A DNA stretch of 64,000 nucleotides from Bacteroidales bacterium (GTDB lineage: Bacteria > Bacteroidota > Bacteroidia > Bacteroidales > Marinilabiliaceae), in contig JAGCYH010000014.1 of the NCBI GenBank assembly GCA_017960905.1, forward strand, positions 1 through 64,000, read 5' to 3'. The notes under the pieces are model-generated. The model saw only the letters and a list, made by a program, of their open reading frames with translations, was not told the origin of the DNA and did not search any database. Shown piece after piece: positions 8,867 through 17,588 of this stretch (the first letter of the stretch is position 1; every line of letters begins with the position of its first letter). The position numbers and the translations under genes were made by a program.

Positions 8867-11800
8867 ATGAATAAATTTATTTCCAACACATTAGCATATA
8901 TAATGCTAATAGTATTATCTGTGTTAAGTTCGTGCAGCGACAAAAATCCGTCTGCGATAATCGACTCCAACGCTTACGTTGAGGCGTTTACCCATGGGAC
9001 AATATCGCGCAAATCAACTATTTATCTTATCTTCAACAGAGATATAGAGAGTTCGAAACTCGACTATACAAAGTTGGAGAGTCTGATTAAAATCAGCCCT
9101 AAAGTTGAAGGAACATTCGCGTTTGAAAACAATCGTACGATTGCTTTCAAGCCCGCCGACGCTTTTAAGCGCGGCGAGTCGTACGTGGTCGATGCCGACC
9201 TCTCTGAGTGGTTCGGCGAGGGCGAGAGCTTCAAATTCTCGTTCGACATTCTGACTGGCCAGGTACGATGCCGTTTCGACGAACTCGCCATCAACGAAAA
9301 GAACGAGGACGCCTACGATGTGAAGCTGGCAGTGATGACCACCGATGTGGAGTCCGATGCCGATGTTGAAAAAGCCATTGGCATTTACAGCGGCTCGAAG
9401 GATGTTACTTCGCAACTCAACTGCGAGTGGACGCACGACGTCGACGGCTATCACCACACGCTGACTCTCGTCGGCGTGCAGAGCCTCTCGACGGTGCAGA
9501 CCTTTACTATCAAAGGCGACAACTCGGTGTTCGAAAACAACAATGTTGCTGTTCTCGAAGAGGTGGATATTCCTACCAACGAATTCGACTTGCTGAGTAT
9601 CAATTACGTAACAAGCCCCGAACGCTACATCGAGGTGGCTTTCACGAAGCTGCTCGACGAAAAGGCCAATTACAACGGTCTGGCTTTCATCTCCGACAAT
9701 GTGTCGGAAGCGGTGAAGGTGAAAGGCAATACGCTGCGCCTTTTCCCCGATGCGGGGAAAAGCGGCGACGTGCTTGTTTCGCTCAGCCAGAATATCAGAA
9801 GCAAAAAGGGACAGAAACTCGGAAAAGACATTATGCGGAATGTTGAAATCAACAAGAACGAGAACAAACCGCAAATAAAACTCATAGGCAAAGGCACTAT
9901 CATTCCTACGTCTGACAAGATTATCATTCCGTTCCAGGCTGTCAATGTGCGCGGCGTGGTAGTACGCGTTGTGAAGGTGCTGAGCGACAATATGGGCCAG
10001 TTCCTGCAAGAAAACGACTACTCGGAGTATACGTATCTCACACGTGTGGGCCGCATTATTGCATACAAGACCGTGTTCCTCGATGAGGACGGTGCCGACC
10101 TCACACGTTGGAACAATTTCGGTATCGACCTGAAGGAGATTATCAACCCCGAACCTGGTACTATCTATCGTGTCGAACTGTCGTTCGACAAGTCGCTCTC
10201 GGCTTGGCCGGGATGCGAAAACGACAACCTCTCGAAATCGCAGATTATGGCTAACGACAAACTGAGATTCAAAGAGGAATGTGAACGCTTCAATAACGGA
10301 AGTTATTACTATACAGATTATTACAGCTATTGGTGGGACGATGAGGACGAAGATCCAACAAAAGATTCGTACTATCATGGCAAAGCCAAAGGCCGCAACG
10401 TGCTGGCTACCAATCTGGGCATCACTGCCATGTGCGGTGCCGACGGTGTTTACAAGGCAGTTGTCAACAACCTGACATCTGCAAAACCTGAATCAGGTGT
10501 GAAGATTGAGGCTTACAACTATCAGAATCAGAAGATTGCCGAGGCCGAGACCAACAGTCAGGGCTTCGCCGACGTGAAAGTGGCCGACGAAACCAACAGT
10601 CCGTATTACCTTAAGGCTATCAAAGGCAAAGAGGTGACATATCTGAAAGTAAATAGTGGCAACTCGTTGTCGTACAGTGCATTTGATACGAAAGGTGAAG
10701 TCGTTCAAAAAGGTCTTAAGGGCTTTATCTACGGTGAGCGCGGTGTATGGCGTCCGGGCGATACGCTTCATTTGGGCTTTATGCTCAACGAAGTGGTGAA
10801 GACTCTGCCAGAAGACCACCCAGTAGTCCTTTCGGTGTCGAATCCTATGGGTCAGGTTTATTCGAACCAGACGCGCAACAAGAGCGTAATGGGTATCTAC
10901 CGCTTCGACGTTCCTACCGAACCTGAAGTGCCGACAGGCATTTGGACGGCGACTGTGTCCGTTGGCGGCACATACTTCTCGAAAAACCTGCGTATTGAGA
11001 CTATTAAGCCTAACCGCTTGAAAATCAATTTGGCACTGCCTAAAGTGATTGTTGCTAACCGCCAGTTGGGTGCTACGCTTCATTCGGAGTGGCTCAACGG
11101 CTCACGTGCCAAGAATCTGAAATACGACATTGAGGCGACGTTCTATCCGACAAAGACCGAGTTCGACAATTATAAGGACTATGTGTTCGACAGCCCTGCA
11201 ACAGAATTCACAAACAGCGAGTATCAGGTTGCCAACGGTGTTCTGTCGAATGTCGGCGATGCTAACATTAATGTCAGCTTGAGCGGTGCTTCTGATGCGC
11301 CAGGTATGCTCATAGGCAACTTCACGACGCGAGTTTACGAGCAGTCGGGTGAGTTCAGCACCGACGTCAGCAGCACTAAGTTCTCGCCTTACCAGTACTA
11401 CGTTGGCGTCAAATCGCCGCAAAAGGGCTGGCGCCAACTGGCGACAGGCAAGAAGCACAAATACATGATAGCTACTGTCGATGCTAACGGCCAAACTGCT
11501 CCGACACGCAATGTTACCATCGAAGTATACAAAGTATCGTGGTATTGGTGGTGGGAGTCGATGTCGAGCTCCGAGATGGCCGACTACGTATCTGACTCGT
11601 ACAACAAACCAGTCAAACGTTTCTTGCTCAGAACCAATAGCAGCGGTGTTGCCGAATTCGACCTCGACTTCGCCGACAACGAATGGGGTACTTACATGGT
11701 GCTTGCTTCTGACGTTCAGGGCGGCCATAAGTCGGGCGTGCTGAGCTATTTCGACTGGGATTACATGGAGAACCGTCAGAGCGTAAGTAGCGGCGAAGCT

Positions 11801-14398
11801 GCTACGCAGCTGAAATTCACTGTCGACAAAGACGAATATCAGCCGGGCGACAAGATAAGTGTGGTAATACCGTCGTCGCAAGGCAGCCGCGCCATTGTCA
11901 GCGTTTGCAACGGCTCGAAAGTACTTTCGACCGACAGCTATGAGTGCTCTGCTGAGCAGACAACTGTGAAACTGCCGGTAACAGAGGATATGCACCCGAA
12001 CGCTTACGTTTGCGTGAACCTCATTCAGCCTCATTCGAACACCGAAAACGACCTGCCGATTCGTCTCTACGGCGTTCAGCCGGTGAAGGTAACTTCACCT
12101 AAGAGCTATTTGTATCCTGAGATTTCGATGGACGATGAGATAAAATCAGAATCGGACTATTCTATATCGGTAAGCGAGAAAGACGGTCGCGAAATGGCTT
12201 ATACACTGGCCATTGTCGACGAAGGCCTTCTCGATCTTACGCATTTCAAAACGCCTGATCCTTGGGCTGCGTTCAATGCACGTGAGGCTTTGGGCGTACG
12301 CATGTGGGATATGTATCAGGACGTTGTAGGTGCTTTCGGCGGTCGCCTCGAGCAGATATTCAGCATCGGTGGTGACGATGCGCTCAACAATGGCCCGAAG
12401 GCCATTGTGAACCGATTCACGCCTATTGTGAAGGTCGAAGGTCCGTTTATTCTTGCCAAAGGTAAGAAACAGAAACATACCTTCAACATGCCTAACTACA
12501 ACGGCCGTGTAAGGGTGATGGTTATTGCCGGCGACGGCCGTGCATACGGCAGCACCGACAAGAGTGTGCTCGTGCGCAAGCCTATAATGCTTTTGGGTAC
12601 TCTGCCGCGCGTGATAGGCGTGGGCGAGACGATGGATATTCCGGCAACGGTATTCGCCACCAAAGACGGCGTTGGCAACATATCTACCAAGATAGAATGC
12701 TCTGATAATATGGAAGTTGTGGGCGGTTCTACACAGACACTGACGCTCAACAAACAAGGCGACGAAACAGTTCGTTTCCGTATAAAAGTAAAGGATAAAT
12801 CGGGCACAGGATATGTTAAGCTTACGGCATCGGCCGGCGGCGACAAGGCTGTGTATGAGACGAATATCGACATTCGCTCTACGAGCGAACGTCAGGTGAA
12901 AGTATTCTCGTCGGTTGTGGAGGCCGGCAAAGACTGGACATCGACAATTAACCTGCCGGGCATTGAAGGCACCAACTCGCTCAACATTGAGTTATCGGGC
13001 ATTCGCCCGATAAACTTGGAGGCGCGTCTAAGCTATCTGCTTGGTTATCCGCACGGTTGCATCGAGCAGACAACTTCGAAAGTATTCCCGCAGCTCTATC
13101 TGAGCGATTACACTCAGATGAGCGCCGAACGCAAGAAATCGACCGAAGAGAACGTGAAGGCCGGCATTAACCGTCTGCGCTCGTTCCAGCTTGGCAACGG
13201 ACTGATGTCGTACTGGCCGGGCAGCAACTCGCCCAGCGACTGGGGCTCGGTATATGCAGCACATTTCCTCATCGAGGCTTCGAAGAAAGGCTATCTGATA
13301 AGCGGAAATATGAAAGACAACCTGCTCTCGGCACTTCGCAAAGCGGCTCGCGATTACAACAACACCAAATCGCACGGTGAGGATCTCACTCAGTGCTATC
13401 GCCTCTATGTGCTGGCTTTGGCAAGCAAAGCCGAGATGGGTGCAATGAACCGTATGAAAGAGGGTAGTGCCAAACTGACACAAACCGCCAAATATCTTCT
13501 GGCTTCGGCTTACGCCGTTTCGGGTCATGCCGATGTGGCCAAAACAATTGCCGGTCAGACCAACAACCTCTCCGACTCGCAGTCGTGGGGCTACACATAC
13601 GGCAGCGCACTGCGCGACGAGGCCATCAAACTCATAATGGCTAACGCCATTAATGATAACGACCTGATAAAGAGCGGTGTAGATTACCTGTCGGACAAAC
13701 TGTCGTCGGACGATTGGCTCTCGACGCAGGAGACTGCATTCTCGCTCTTCGCACTTGCTCAGTACTATGGCAAAAATGCCGTCGACAATACACTCAACTA
13801 CGCCGTTACACTCGACGGCAACAACCTTGCCACCGACAAGGTTGAGGCTCGTGTGGTGAATATCAACGCATTTGAGAACGGCAAGAAGTCGGCTAAGGTA
13901 AACGTGAAGAACAACGGCAAGGGTCAACTCTTCGTGCGCGCAATCACCGAAGGTGAAATGGCGCAAGGCACCATAGAGCCGACGGCGAACCGCATATCCA
14001 TTTCGGTTGCCTACGTCAACGAGGCCGGTCAGGCCATGTCGGTTGACAAGTTGCAACAAGGCACCAACTTCAAGGCTCGCGTGCTTATCGAGAATAAGTC
14101 GAATACCGACATCAACAACTTGGTACTCACGCAGATACTACCTTCGGGTTGGGAGTCGCTCAGCACGCCTTACATCGACAAAGGCGGCGATGCTAACACG
14201 CTGAGCTACCGCGATGTGCGCGACGACCGCGTGTTCAGCTATGTCGACTTGCTGCGTGCCGGCAAGTACATCGAGCTCGAGATAGACCTCTGCGCTACTT
14301 ACTCAGGCGAGTTCTACCTGCCTGCTGTGGTGTGCGAGGCTATGTACGACAACACCATCCACGCCAACAGCGACAGCCGCTTCGTAGTGGTGGAGTAA
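8867..14398 (+). CDS. Alpha-2-macroglobulin family lipoprotein with thioester motif
   Basis: An 1843-residue bacterial alpha-2-macroglobulin, a periplasmic or surface protease trap. The signal peptide ends in a lipobox (LSSC, Cys23). The N-terminal half holds macroglobulin domains, including the MG2-type stretch GFIYGERGVWRPGDTLHLGF. The thioester motif is C1398-I-E-Q1401 within YPHGCIEQTTS, followed by the alpha-helical thioester region (SYWPGSNSPSDWGSVYAAHF) and a C-terminal receptor-binding-like domain. Length and order fit the family. In many bacteria this gene sits beside a pbpC-type penicillin-binding protein; none is seen here. It has its own promoter and terminator, so it is probably monocistronic. 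The start is fixed by the lipoprotein signal. Confidence 0.93.
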   Translation: MNKFISNTLAYIMLIVLSVLSSCSDKNPSAIIDSNAYVEAFTHGTISRKSTIYLIFNRDIESSKLDYTKLESLIKISPKVEGTFAFENNRTIAFKPADAFKRGESYVVDADLSEWFGEGESFKFSFDILTGQVRCRFDELAINEKNEDAYDVKLAVMTTDVESDADVEKAIGIYSGSKDVTSQLNCEWTHDVDGYHHTLTLVGVQSLSTVQTFTIKGDNSVFENNNVAVLEEVDIPTNEFDLLSINYVTSPERYIEVAFTKLLDEKANYNGLAFISDNVSEAVKVKGNTLRLFPDAGKSGDVLVSLSQNIRSKKGQKLGKDIMRNVEINKNENKPQIKLIGKGTIIPTSDKIIIPFQAVNVRGVVVRVVKVLSDNMGQFLQENDYSEYTYLTRVGRIIAYKTVFLDEDGADLTRWNNFGIDLKEIINPEPGTIYRVELSFDKSLSAWPGCENDNLSKSQIMANDKLRFKEECERFNNGSYYYTDYYSYWWDDEDEDPTKDSYYHGKAKGRNVLATNLGITAMCGADGVYKAVVNNLTSAKPESGVKIEAYNYQNQKIAEAETNSQGFADVKVADETNSPYYLKAIKGKEVTYLKVNSGNSLSYSAFDTKGEVVQKGLKGFIYGERGVWRPGDTLHLGFMLNEVVKTLPEDHPVVLSVSNPMGQVYSNQTRNKSVMGIYRFDVPTEPEVPTGIWTATVSVGGTYFSKNLRIETIKPNRLKINLALPKVIVANRQLGATLHSEWLNGSRAKNLKYDIEATFYPTKTEFDNYKDYVFDSPATEFTNSEYQVANGVLSNVGDANINVSLSGASDAPGMLIGNFTTRVYEQSGEFSTDVSSTKFSPYQYYVGVKSPQKGWRQLATGKKHKYMIATVDANGQTAPTRNVTIEVYKVSWYWWWESMSSSEMADYVSDSYNKPVKRFLLRTNSSGVAEFDLDFADNEWGTYMVLASDVQGGHKSGVLSYFDWDYMENRQSVSSGEAATQLKFTVDKDEYQPGDKISVVIPSSQGSRAIVSVCNGSKVLSTDSYECSAEQTTVKLPVTEDMHPNAYVCVNLIQPHSNTENDLPIRLYGVQPVKVTSPKSYLYPEISMDDEIKSESDYSISVSEKDGREMAYTLAIVDEGLLDLTHFKTPDPWAAFNAREALGVRMWDMYQDVVGAFGGRLEQIFSIGGDDALNNGPKAIVNRFTPIVKVEGPFILAKGKKQKHTFNMPNYNGRVRVMVIAGDGRAYGSTDKSVLVRKPIMLLGTLPRVIGVGETMDIPATVFATKDGVGNISTKIECSDNMEVVGGSTQTLTLNKQGDETVRFRIKVKDKSGTGYVKLTASAGGDKAVYETNIDIRSTSERQVKVFSSVVEAGKDWTSTINLPGIEGTNSLNIELSGIRPINLEARLSYLLGYPHGCIEQTTSKVFPQLYLSDYTQMSAERKKSTEENVKAGINRLRSFQLGNGLMSYWPGSNSPSDWGSVYAAHFLIEASKKGYLISGNMKDNLLSALRKAARDYNNTKSHGEDLTQCYRLYVLALASKAEMGAMNRMKEGSAKLTQTAKYLLASAYAVSGHADVAKTIAGQTNNLSDSQSWGYTYGSALRDEAIKLIMANAINDNDLIKSGVDYLSDKLSSDDWLSTQETAFSLFALAQYYGKNAVDNTLNYAVTLDGNNLATDKVEARVVNINAFENGKKSAKVNVKNNGKGQLFVRAITEGEMAQGTIEPTANRISISVAYVNEAGQAMSVDKLQQGTNFKARVLIENKSNTDINNLVLTQILPSGWESLSTPYIDKGGDANTLSYRDVRDDRVFSYVDLLRAGKYIELEIDLCATYSGEFYLPAVVCEAMYDNTIHANSDSRFVVVE

Positions 14399-14425
14399 AT
14401 TCAGATTGTTATTAGTGATATAATC

Positions 14426-14462
14426 AGAGCTGTCCGATGAAAATCGGACAGCTCTTTTTTTT
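14426..14462 (+). terminator. Intrinsic terminator after the alpha-2-macroglobulin gene
   Basis: A perfect 13-bp stem (14426-14438 with 14443-14455), a GAAA loop and a run of eight T. Confidence 0.94.
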
Positions 14463-14470
14463 AAAAAAAA

Positions 14471-14513
14471 GTTATACAAATTTGGAATGACATTCCAAAT
14501 TTGTATAACTTTG
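14471..14513 (+). promoter_or_regulatory. Promoter buried in a perfect 39-bp palindrome (putative operator)
   Basis: Arms 14471-14489 and 14491-14509 are perfect reverse complements around one central A (core TTTGGAATGACATTCCAAA). A -33 TTTG (14481-14484) lies in the left arm. The -7 box TAACTTTG (14506-14513) starts in the right arm, with 21 bases between them. A dimeric repressor bound to the palindrome would cover both boxes. The downstream ATPase gene begins at 14534. Confidence 0.8.
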
Positions 14514-14533
14514 TGCAATAAAAAATTGAAAAT

Positions 14534-15751
14534 ATGGCATACATTGAACGGACAATCAAGGAATACCTTTTGTACTTGGCTGCGCATTCCCCTGTGGTGG
14601 TGGTTACAGGAGCGCGACAGGTTGGTAAATCCACGCTGATGAAAAACACCTTTGGCGGTGCTGACAATGTGAAATACGTCACTTTGGACCATCCCATTCT
14701 GCGAAATCTTGCCAAGACTGACCCTGAACTCTTTCTGCAGCAATACACAGCCCCAGTCATTATCGATGAGATTCAATACGCTCCAGAGTTGCTGCCGTAT
14801 ATCAAAATGCAGGTTGATTCCGACCGAAAAAACGGACAGTATTTTCTTACCGGCTCGCAAATGTTCCACTTGATGAAGAATGTTAGCGAATCGCTGGCGG
14901 GGCGCGTCGGAATAGCATCGCTTTACGGAATGAGCCAATGTGAGATTGACGGCCGCAATGAACGACTCTTTTTGCCTTCCAACAAGTTCGACGGACAAAG
15001 CACGGCAACCATCACAAGCGTATTTGACCGTATCTATCGCGGTTCAATGCCGCAAATAGTTGTTGATGAAACTCTTTCGCCAGAAGACTATTATGGTGCA
15101 TACGTTCAGACATATATCGAACGCGACATCCGCGACCTTGTTGAAATAAAGAAGGAAAGCGCATTCTTGAAATTCATATCGTGTGTTGCAGCCCGCACAG
15201 GGCAGGAACTGAACTTGAGCAATATCGCCGCCGATGCGTCAATCGATGTTAAAACTGCTGAACGGTGGCTGTCGCTTCTGGTTACTTCGGGGCTTGTTTT
15301 TCTTTTGCAGCCATATTCGGGAAACACCATCAAACGCATTGTAAAGCGTCCGAAACTCTATTTTATGGATACAGGTTTAGCGTGTCACCTATGCCTGTGG
15401 AACAATCCGCGTTCGCTCGAAATTTCAGCAATGGCTGGCGCAATGTTCGAAACCTACGTCGTTGCTGAACTTGTAAAACAATACAGCAACAAAGGATTAG
15501 ATGTTCGGAGCCGTTTCTCATATTACCGTGATAATAATGGCGGTGAGATTGATTTGCTTATCACTGAAAACAGCATTACCTACCCCGTGGAGATAAAGAA
15601 AAACGCCGACCCTGGAAATTCGGCGCTCAAAAACTTCAAGGTACTGTCGGCTCTAAATATCAATGCGGGGGAAGGAGCGGTAGTTTGCCTTTCGGCTTTG
15701 TCATATCCGCTCGACGATAGAAACAAAATCGTTCCTGTTGGACTGGTATGA
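14534..15751 (+). CDS. ATP-binding protein, AAA_14 plus DUF4143 domains
   Basis: A 405-residue ATPase of the large AAA_14/DUF4143 family. The P-loop is GARQVGKST (residues 26-34), and the Walker-B-like IIDEIQYAPELL lies near residue 75. A middle winged-helix-like part (LNLSNIAADASIDVKTAERWLSLL) is followed by the DUF4143 end, which carries a restriction-nuclease-like GGEIDLLI...YPVEIKK pattern. Such genes occur in many copies in gut Bacteroidales and their cellular role is not settled. It is cytoplasmic, with no signal peptide. It stands alone between a terminator and a structured RNA, and its promoter lies inside a palindrome, which suggests repression by itself or by another factor. Confidence 0.93.
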   Translation: MAYIERTIKEYLLYLAAHSPVVVVTGARQVGKSTLMKNTFGGADNVKYVTLDHPILRNLAKTDPELFLQQYTAPVIIDEIQYAPELLPYIKMQVDSDRKNGQYFLTGSQMFHLMKNVSESLAGRVGIASLYGMSQCEIDGRNERLFLPSNKFDGQSTATITSVFDRIYRGSMPQIVVDETLSPEDYYGAYVQTYIERDIRDLVEIKKESAFLKFISCVAARTGQELNLSNIAADASIDVKTAERWLSLLVTSGLVFLLQPYSGNTIKRIVKRPKLYFMDTGLACHLCLWNNPRSLEISAMAGAMFETYVVAELVKQYSNKGLDVRSRFSYYRDNNGGEIDLLITENSITYPVEIKKNADPGNSALKNFKVLSALNINAGEGAVVCLSALSYPLDDRNKIVPVGLV

Positions 15752-15914
15752 CGTCTCGTTTTTTTATATTGCCCGCTTGCAAAATGGCAATAATATAGCT
15801 AAACTTGTACCACTAAATGAACGTAATAAGATTAGGAAAAATAAAACAATAAAAAGGAAGAAGAAAAGAATAGTTTTATAAACTTAACATATTATTAATT
15901 AGCGCGTTTGCTAT

Positions 15915-16071
15915 TTAATCTGAAACGTTCGGAAACCTGGCAGTAGAAGAACAGATTTGAGAATAAATAAGCAAATGCCTACGCGTAAGGCGTGGGCATT
16001 TCTTATCTCGAATCTGTAGGTCATGCCAGGTACCTCGAACGTTGGATAAGAAATTGTCCCACGTTCTTTTT
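15915..16071 (+). ncRNA. Structured non-coding RNA with its own terminator, possibly 6S-type
   Basis: This lies in a 391-base gene-free gap. A long rod is built from nested helices: 15924-15931 with 16036-16043 (8 bp), 15935-15942 with 16024-16031 (8 bp), 15952-15962 with 16006-16016 (11 bp, one G-U), and 15973-15984 with 15990-16001 (12 bp, one G-U). It ends in a terminator hairpin at 16037-16066 plus TTTTT. The outermost helix and the terminator share 16037-16043, so the two folds exclude each other. Size and rod shape would suit 6S RNA, but I cannot confirm the family. A leader RNA of hsdM is the alternative. The rest of the gap (15752-15914) is AT-rich with nothing recognisable. Confidence 0.6.
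16037..16071 (+). terminator. Terminator hairpin of the structured RNA, overlapping an alternative helix
   Basis: Stem 16037-16049 with 16054-16066 (13 positions, one mismatch and one G-U), a GAAA loop and five T. Its 5' arm is also the partner of 15924-15931, giving an attenuator-like switch. It separates the RNA from hsdM, which begins 72 bases downstream. Confidence 0.75.
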
Positions 16072-16142
16072 GTATACAGAGGTATCTGCATGGCTTTCGT
16101 TTTTTTAGACACAGATAGCATTCGTATTAAACTGGTATTATT

Positions 16143-17588
16143 GTGAAATACGAATCAACATTTAATGCGATTGACAACATCCTGTGGAAAGAACCAGGAT
16201 GCAGCAACGAACTTGACTACATTGAGCAGACTTCGTGGCTGCTCTTTCTCAAATATCTCGACGACCTTGAAACCGAGCGCGAGCAGGAAGCCGAACTCAA
16301 CGGCAAGGAGTATCGCCGAATAATTACGGGCTTCAACCGTTGGAACGCGTGGGCAGCGCCAAAGAACGCCAAAGGCGAACTCGACGTCATTAATGCTATG
16401 ACAGGCGACGACCTTGTGGAGTTTGTAAACACGAAACTCTTCCCTTCGCTTAAGAAATACAAAGATACAGCCACTTCGTCGGACACGCTCGAATATAAGA
16501 TTGGTGAGATATTCTGCGAGCTGCACAACAAAATCAGCAGTGGTTATAATATGCGCGAGATTATCAACAAGATAGACTCGCTGCATTTTCAGAGTGCCGA
16601 TGACAAGCACGAAATGACCGTTCTCTACGAGGATAAGATACGCCGCATGGGCAACGCAGGGCGCAATGGTGGCGAATACTATACGCCGCGTCCGCTCATA
16701 CGCACAATAGTTAAGGTGGTGAATCCGCGCATTGGCGAAACCGTTTATGATCCGGCTTGCGGCTCGGCGGGCTTCCTTTGCGAGGCGTTCAATTATATGC
16801 AGGAGCAGGTGAAGTCGGTGGCCGACAACGACACATTGCAAAAGGCAACTTTCTTTGGCAAAGAGAAAAAGGGCTTGCCATACATCATTGCCACAATGAA
16901 TATGATTTTTCACGGAGTGGCAGCACCCAACATCATTCGCGGCAACACACTCACCGAAAACCTTGCCGCCATTCAGCAACACGACCGCAAGGATGTTATC
17001 CTTGCGAATCCGCCATTTGGTGGCAACGAGCGTGCCGAAGTGCTTCAAAATTTCGACATCCGCACAAGTGAAACCGCATACATGTTTATGCAGCATTTTA
17101 TAAAGATGCTGAAGGTGAACGGTCGCGCCGGCATTGTGATAAAGAACACCTTCCTGAGCAACGGCGATGCCGCTGCTCTGCGTCGTAAATTGCTCGAAGA
17201 GTGCAACTTGCACACCGTTCTTGACCTTCCTCAAGGAGTTTTCACTGGTGCGGGCGTAAAAACCGTGGTGCTCTTCTTCACCAAAGGTGAACCCACGCGC
17301 AAGATTTGGTACTATCAACTAAACCTTAATCGCACGCTGGGCAAGACAAATCCATTGACCGAAGCCGATCTTGCCGACTTCGTTGCATTGCAGAAAACCA
17401 AAGCCGAAAGCGAAAACTCTTGGACTCTCAATGTTGCCGACCTTGGCGACGACTGCGACCTCTCGGTTAAAAATCCTAACAAGCCCGAAGTGGTTGACAC
17501 CCGCACAGCCGCCGACATTCTCGGCACCATCGCCGACCTCAACAGCGATTCCGCAAGATTAATTAACGAAATAAAGGAGATGCTATGA
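16143..17588 (+). CDS. hsdM: Type I restriction-modification DNA methyltransferase subunit M
   Basis: The 481-residue adenine-N6 methyltransferase subunit, which acts with HsdS to methylate the recognition site and with HsdR to restrict unmodified DNA. The N-terminal helical domain (DYIEQTSWLLFLKYLDDLE) is followed by the methylase fold. The S-adenosylmethionine motif is DPACGSAGF (residues 203-211) and the catalytic motif is NPPFGG (289-294). The start is GTG, chosen because the family normally begins MKYESTFNAIDNILW. Its end overlaps hsdS by 4 bases (ATGA), so the two are translationally coupled. No clear TAnnTTTG box lies just upstream; the ncRNA terminator does. Confidence 0.97.
   Translation: MKYESTFNAIDNILWKEPGCSNELDYIEQTSWLLFLKYLDDLETEREQEAELNGKEYRRIITGFNRWNAWAAPKNAKGELDVINAMTGDDLVEFVNTKLFPSLKKYKDTATSSDTLEYKIGEIFCELHNKISSGYNMREIINKIDSLHFQSADDKHEMTVLYEDKIRRMGNAGRNGGEYYTPRPLIRTIVKVVNPRIGETVYDPACGSAGFLCEAFNYMQEQVKSVADNDTLQKATFFGKEKKGLPYIIATMNMIFHGVAAPNIIRGNTLTENLAAIQQHDRKDVILANPPFGGNERAEVLQNFDIRTSETAYMFMQHFIKMLKVNGRAGIVIKNTFLSNGDAAALRRKLLEECNLHTVLDLPQGVFTGAGVKTVVLFFTKGEPTRKIWYYQLNLNRTLGKTNPLTEADLADFVALQKTKAESENSWTLNVADLGDDCDLSVKNPNKPEVVDTRTAADILGTIADLNSDSARLINEIKEML

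Noticed and set aside
9014-10378. A 454-codon open frame on the minus strand inside the alpha-2-macroglobulin gene
   Set aside because: It is the mirror of a well-supported gene. Its composition (His, Arg, Val-rich) is typical of an antisense shadow and it shows no family motif.
14400-14533. Insertion sequence end or MITE as the source of the 39-bp palindrome
   Set aside because: No transposase, target duplication or second end was seen; the palindrome aligns exactly with promoter elements. It is kept as a regulatory site, although a mobile origin cannot be fully excluded.
15915-16121. A 68-codon minus-strand open frame over the structured RNA
   Set aside because: The sequence is dominated by paired helices and a plus-strand terminator; the peptide looks random.
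16155-17318. A 387-codon minus-strand open frame opposite hsdM
   Set aside because: hsdM motifs fix the plus frame; the antisense protein has no recognisable features and no promoter.
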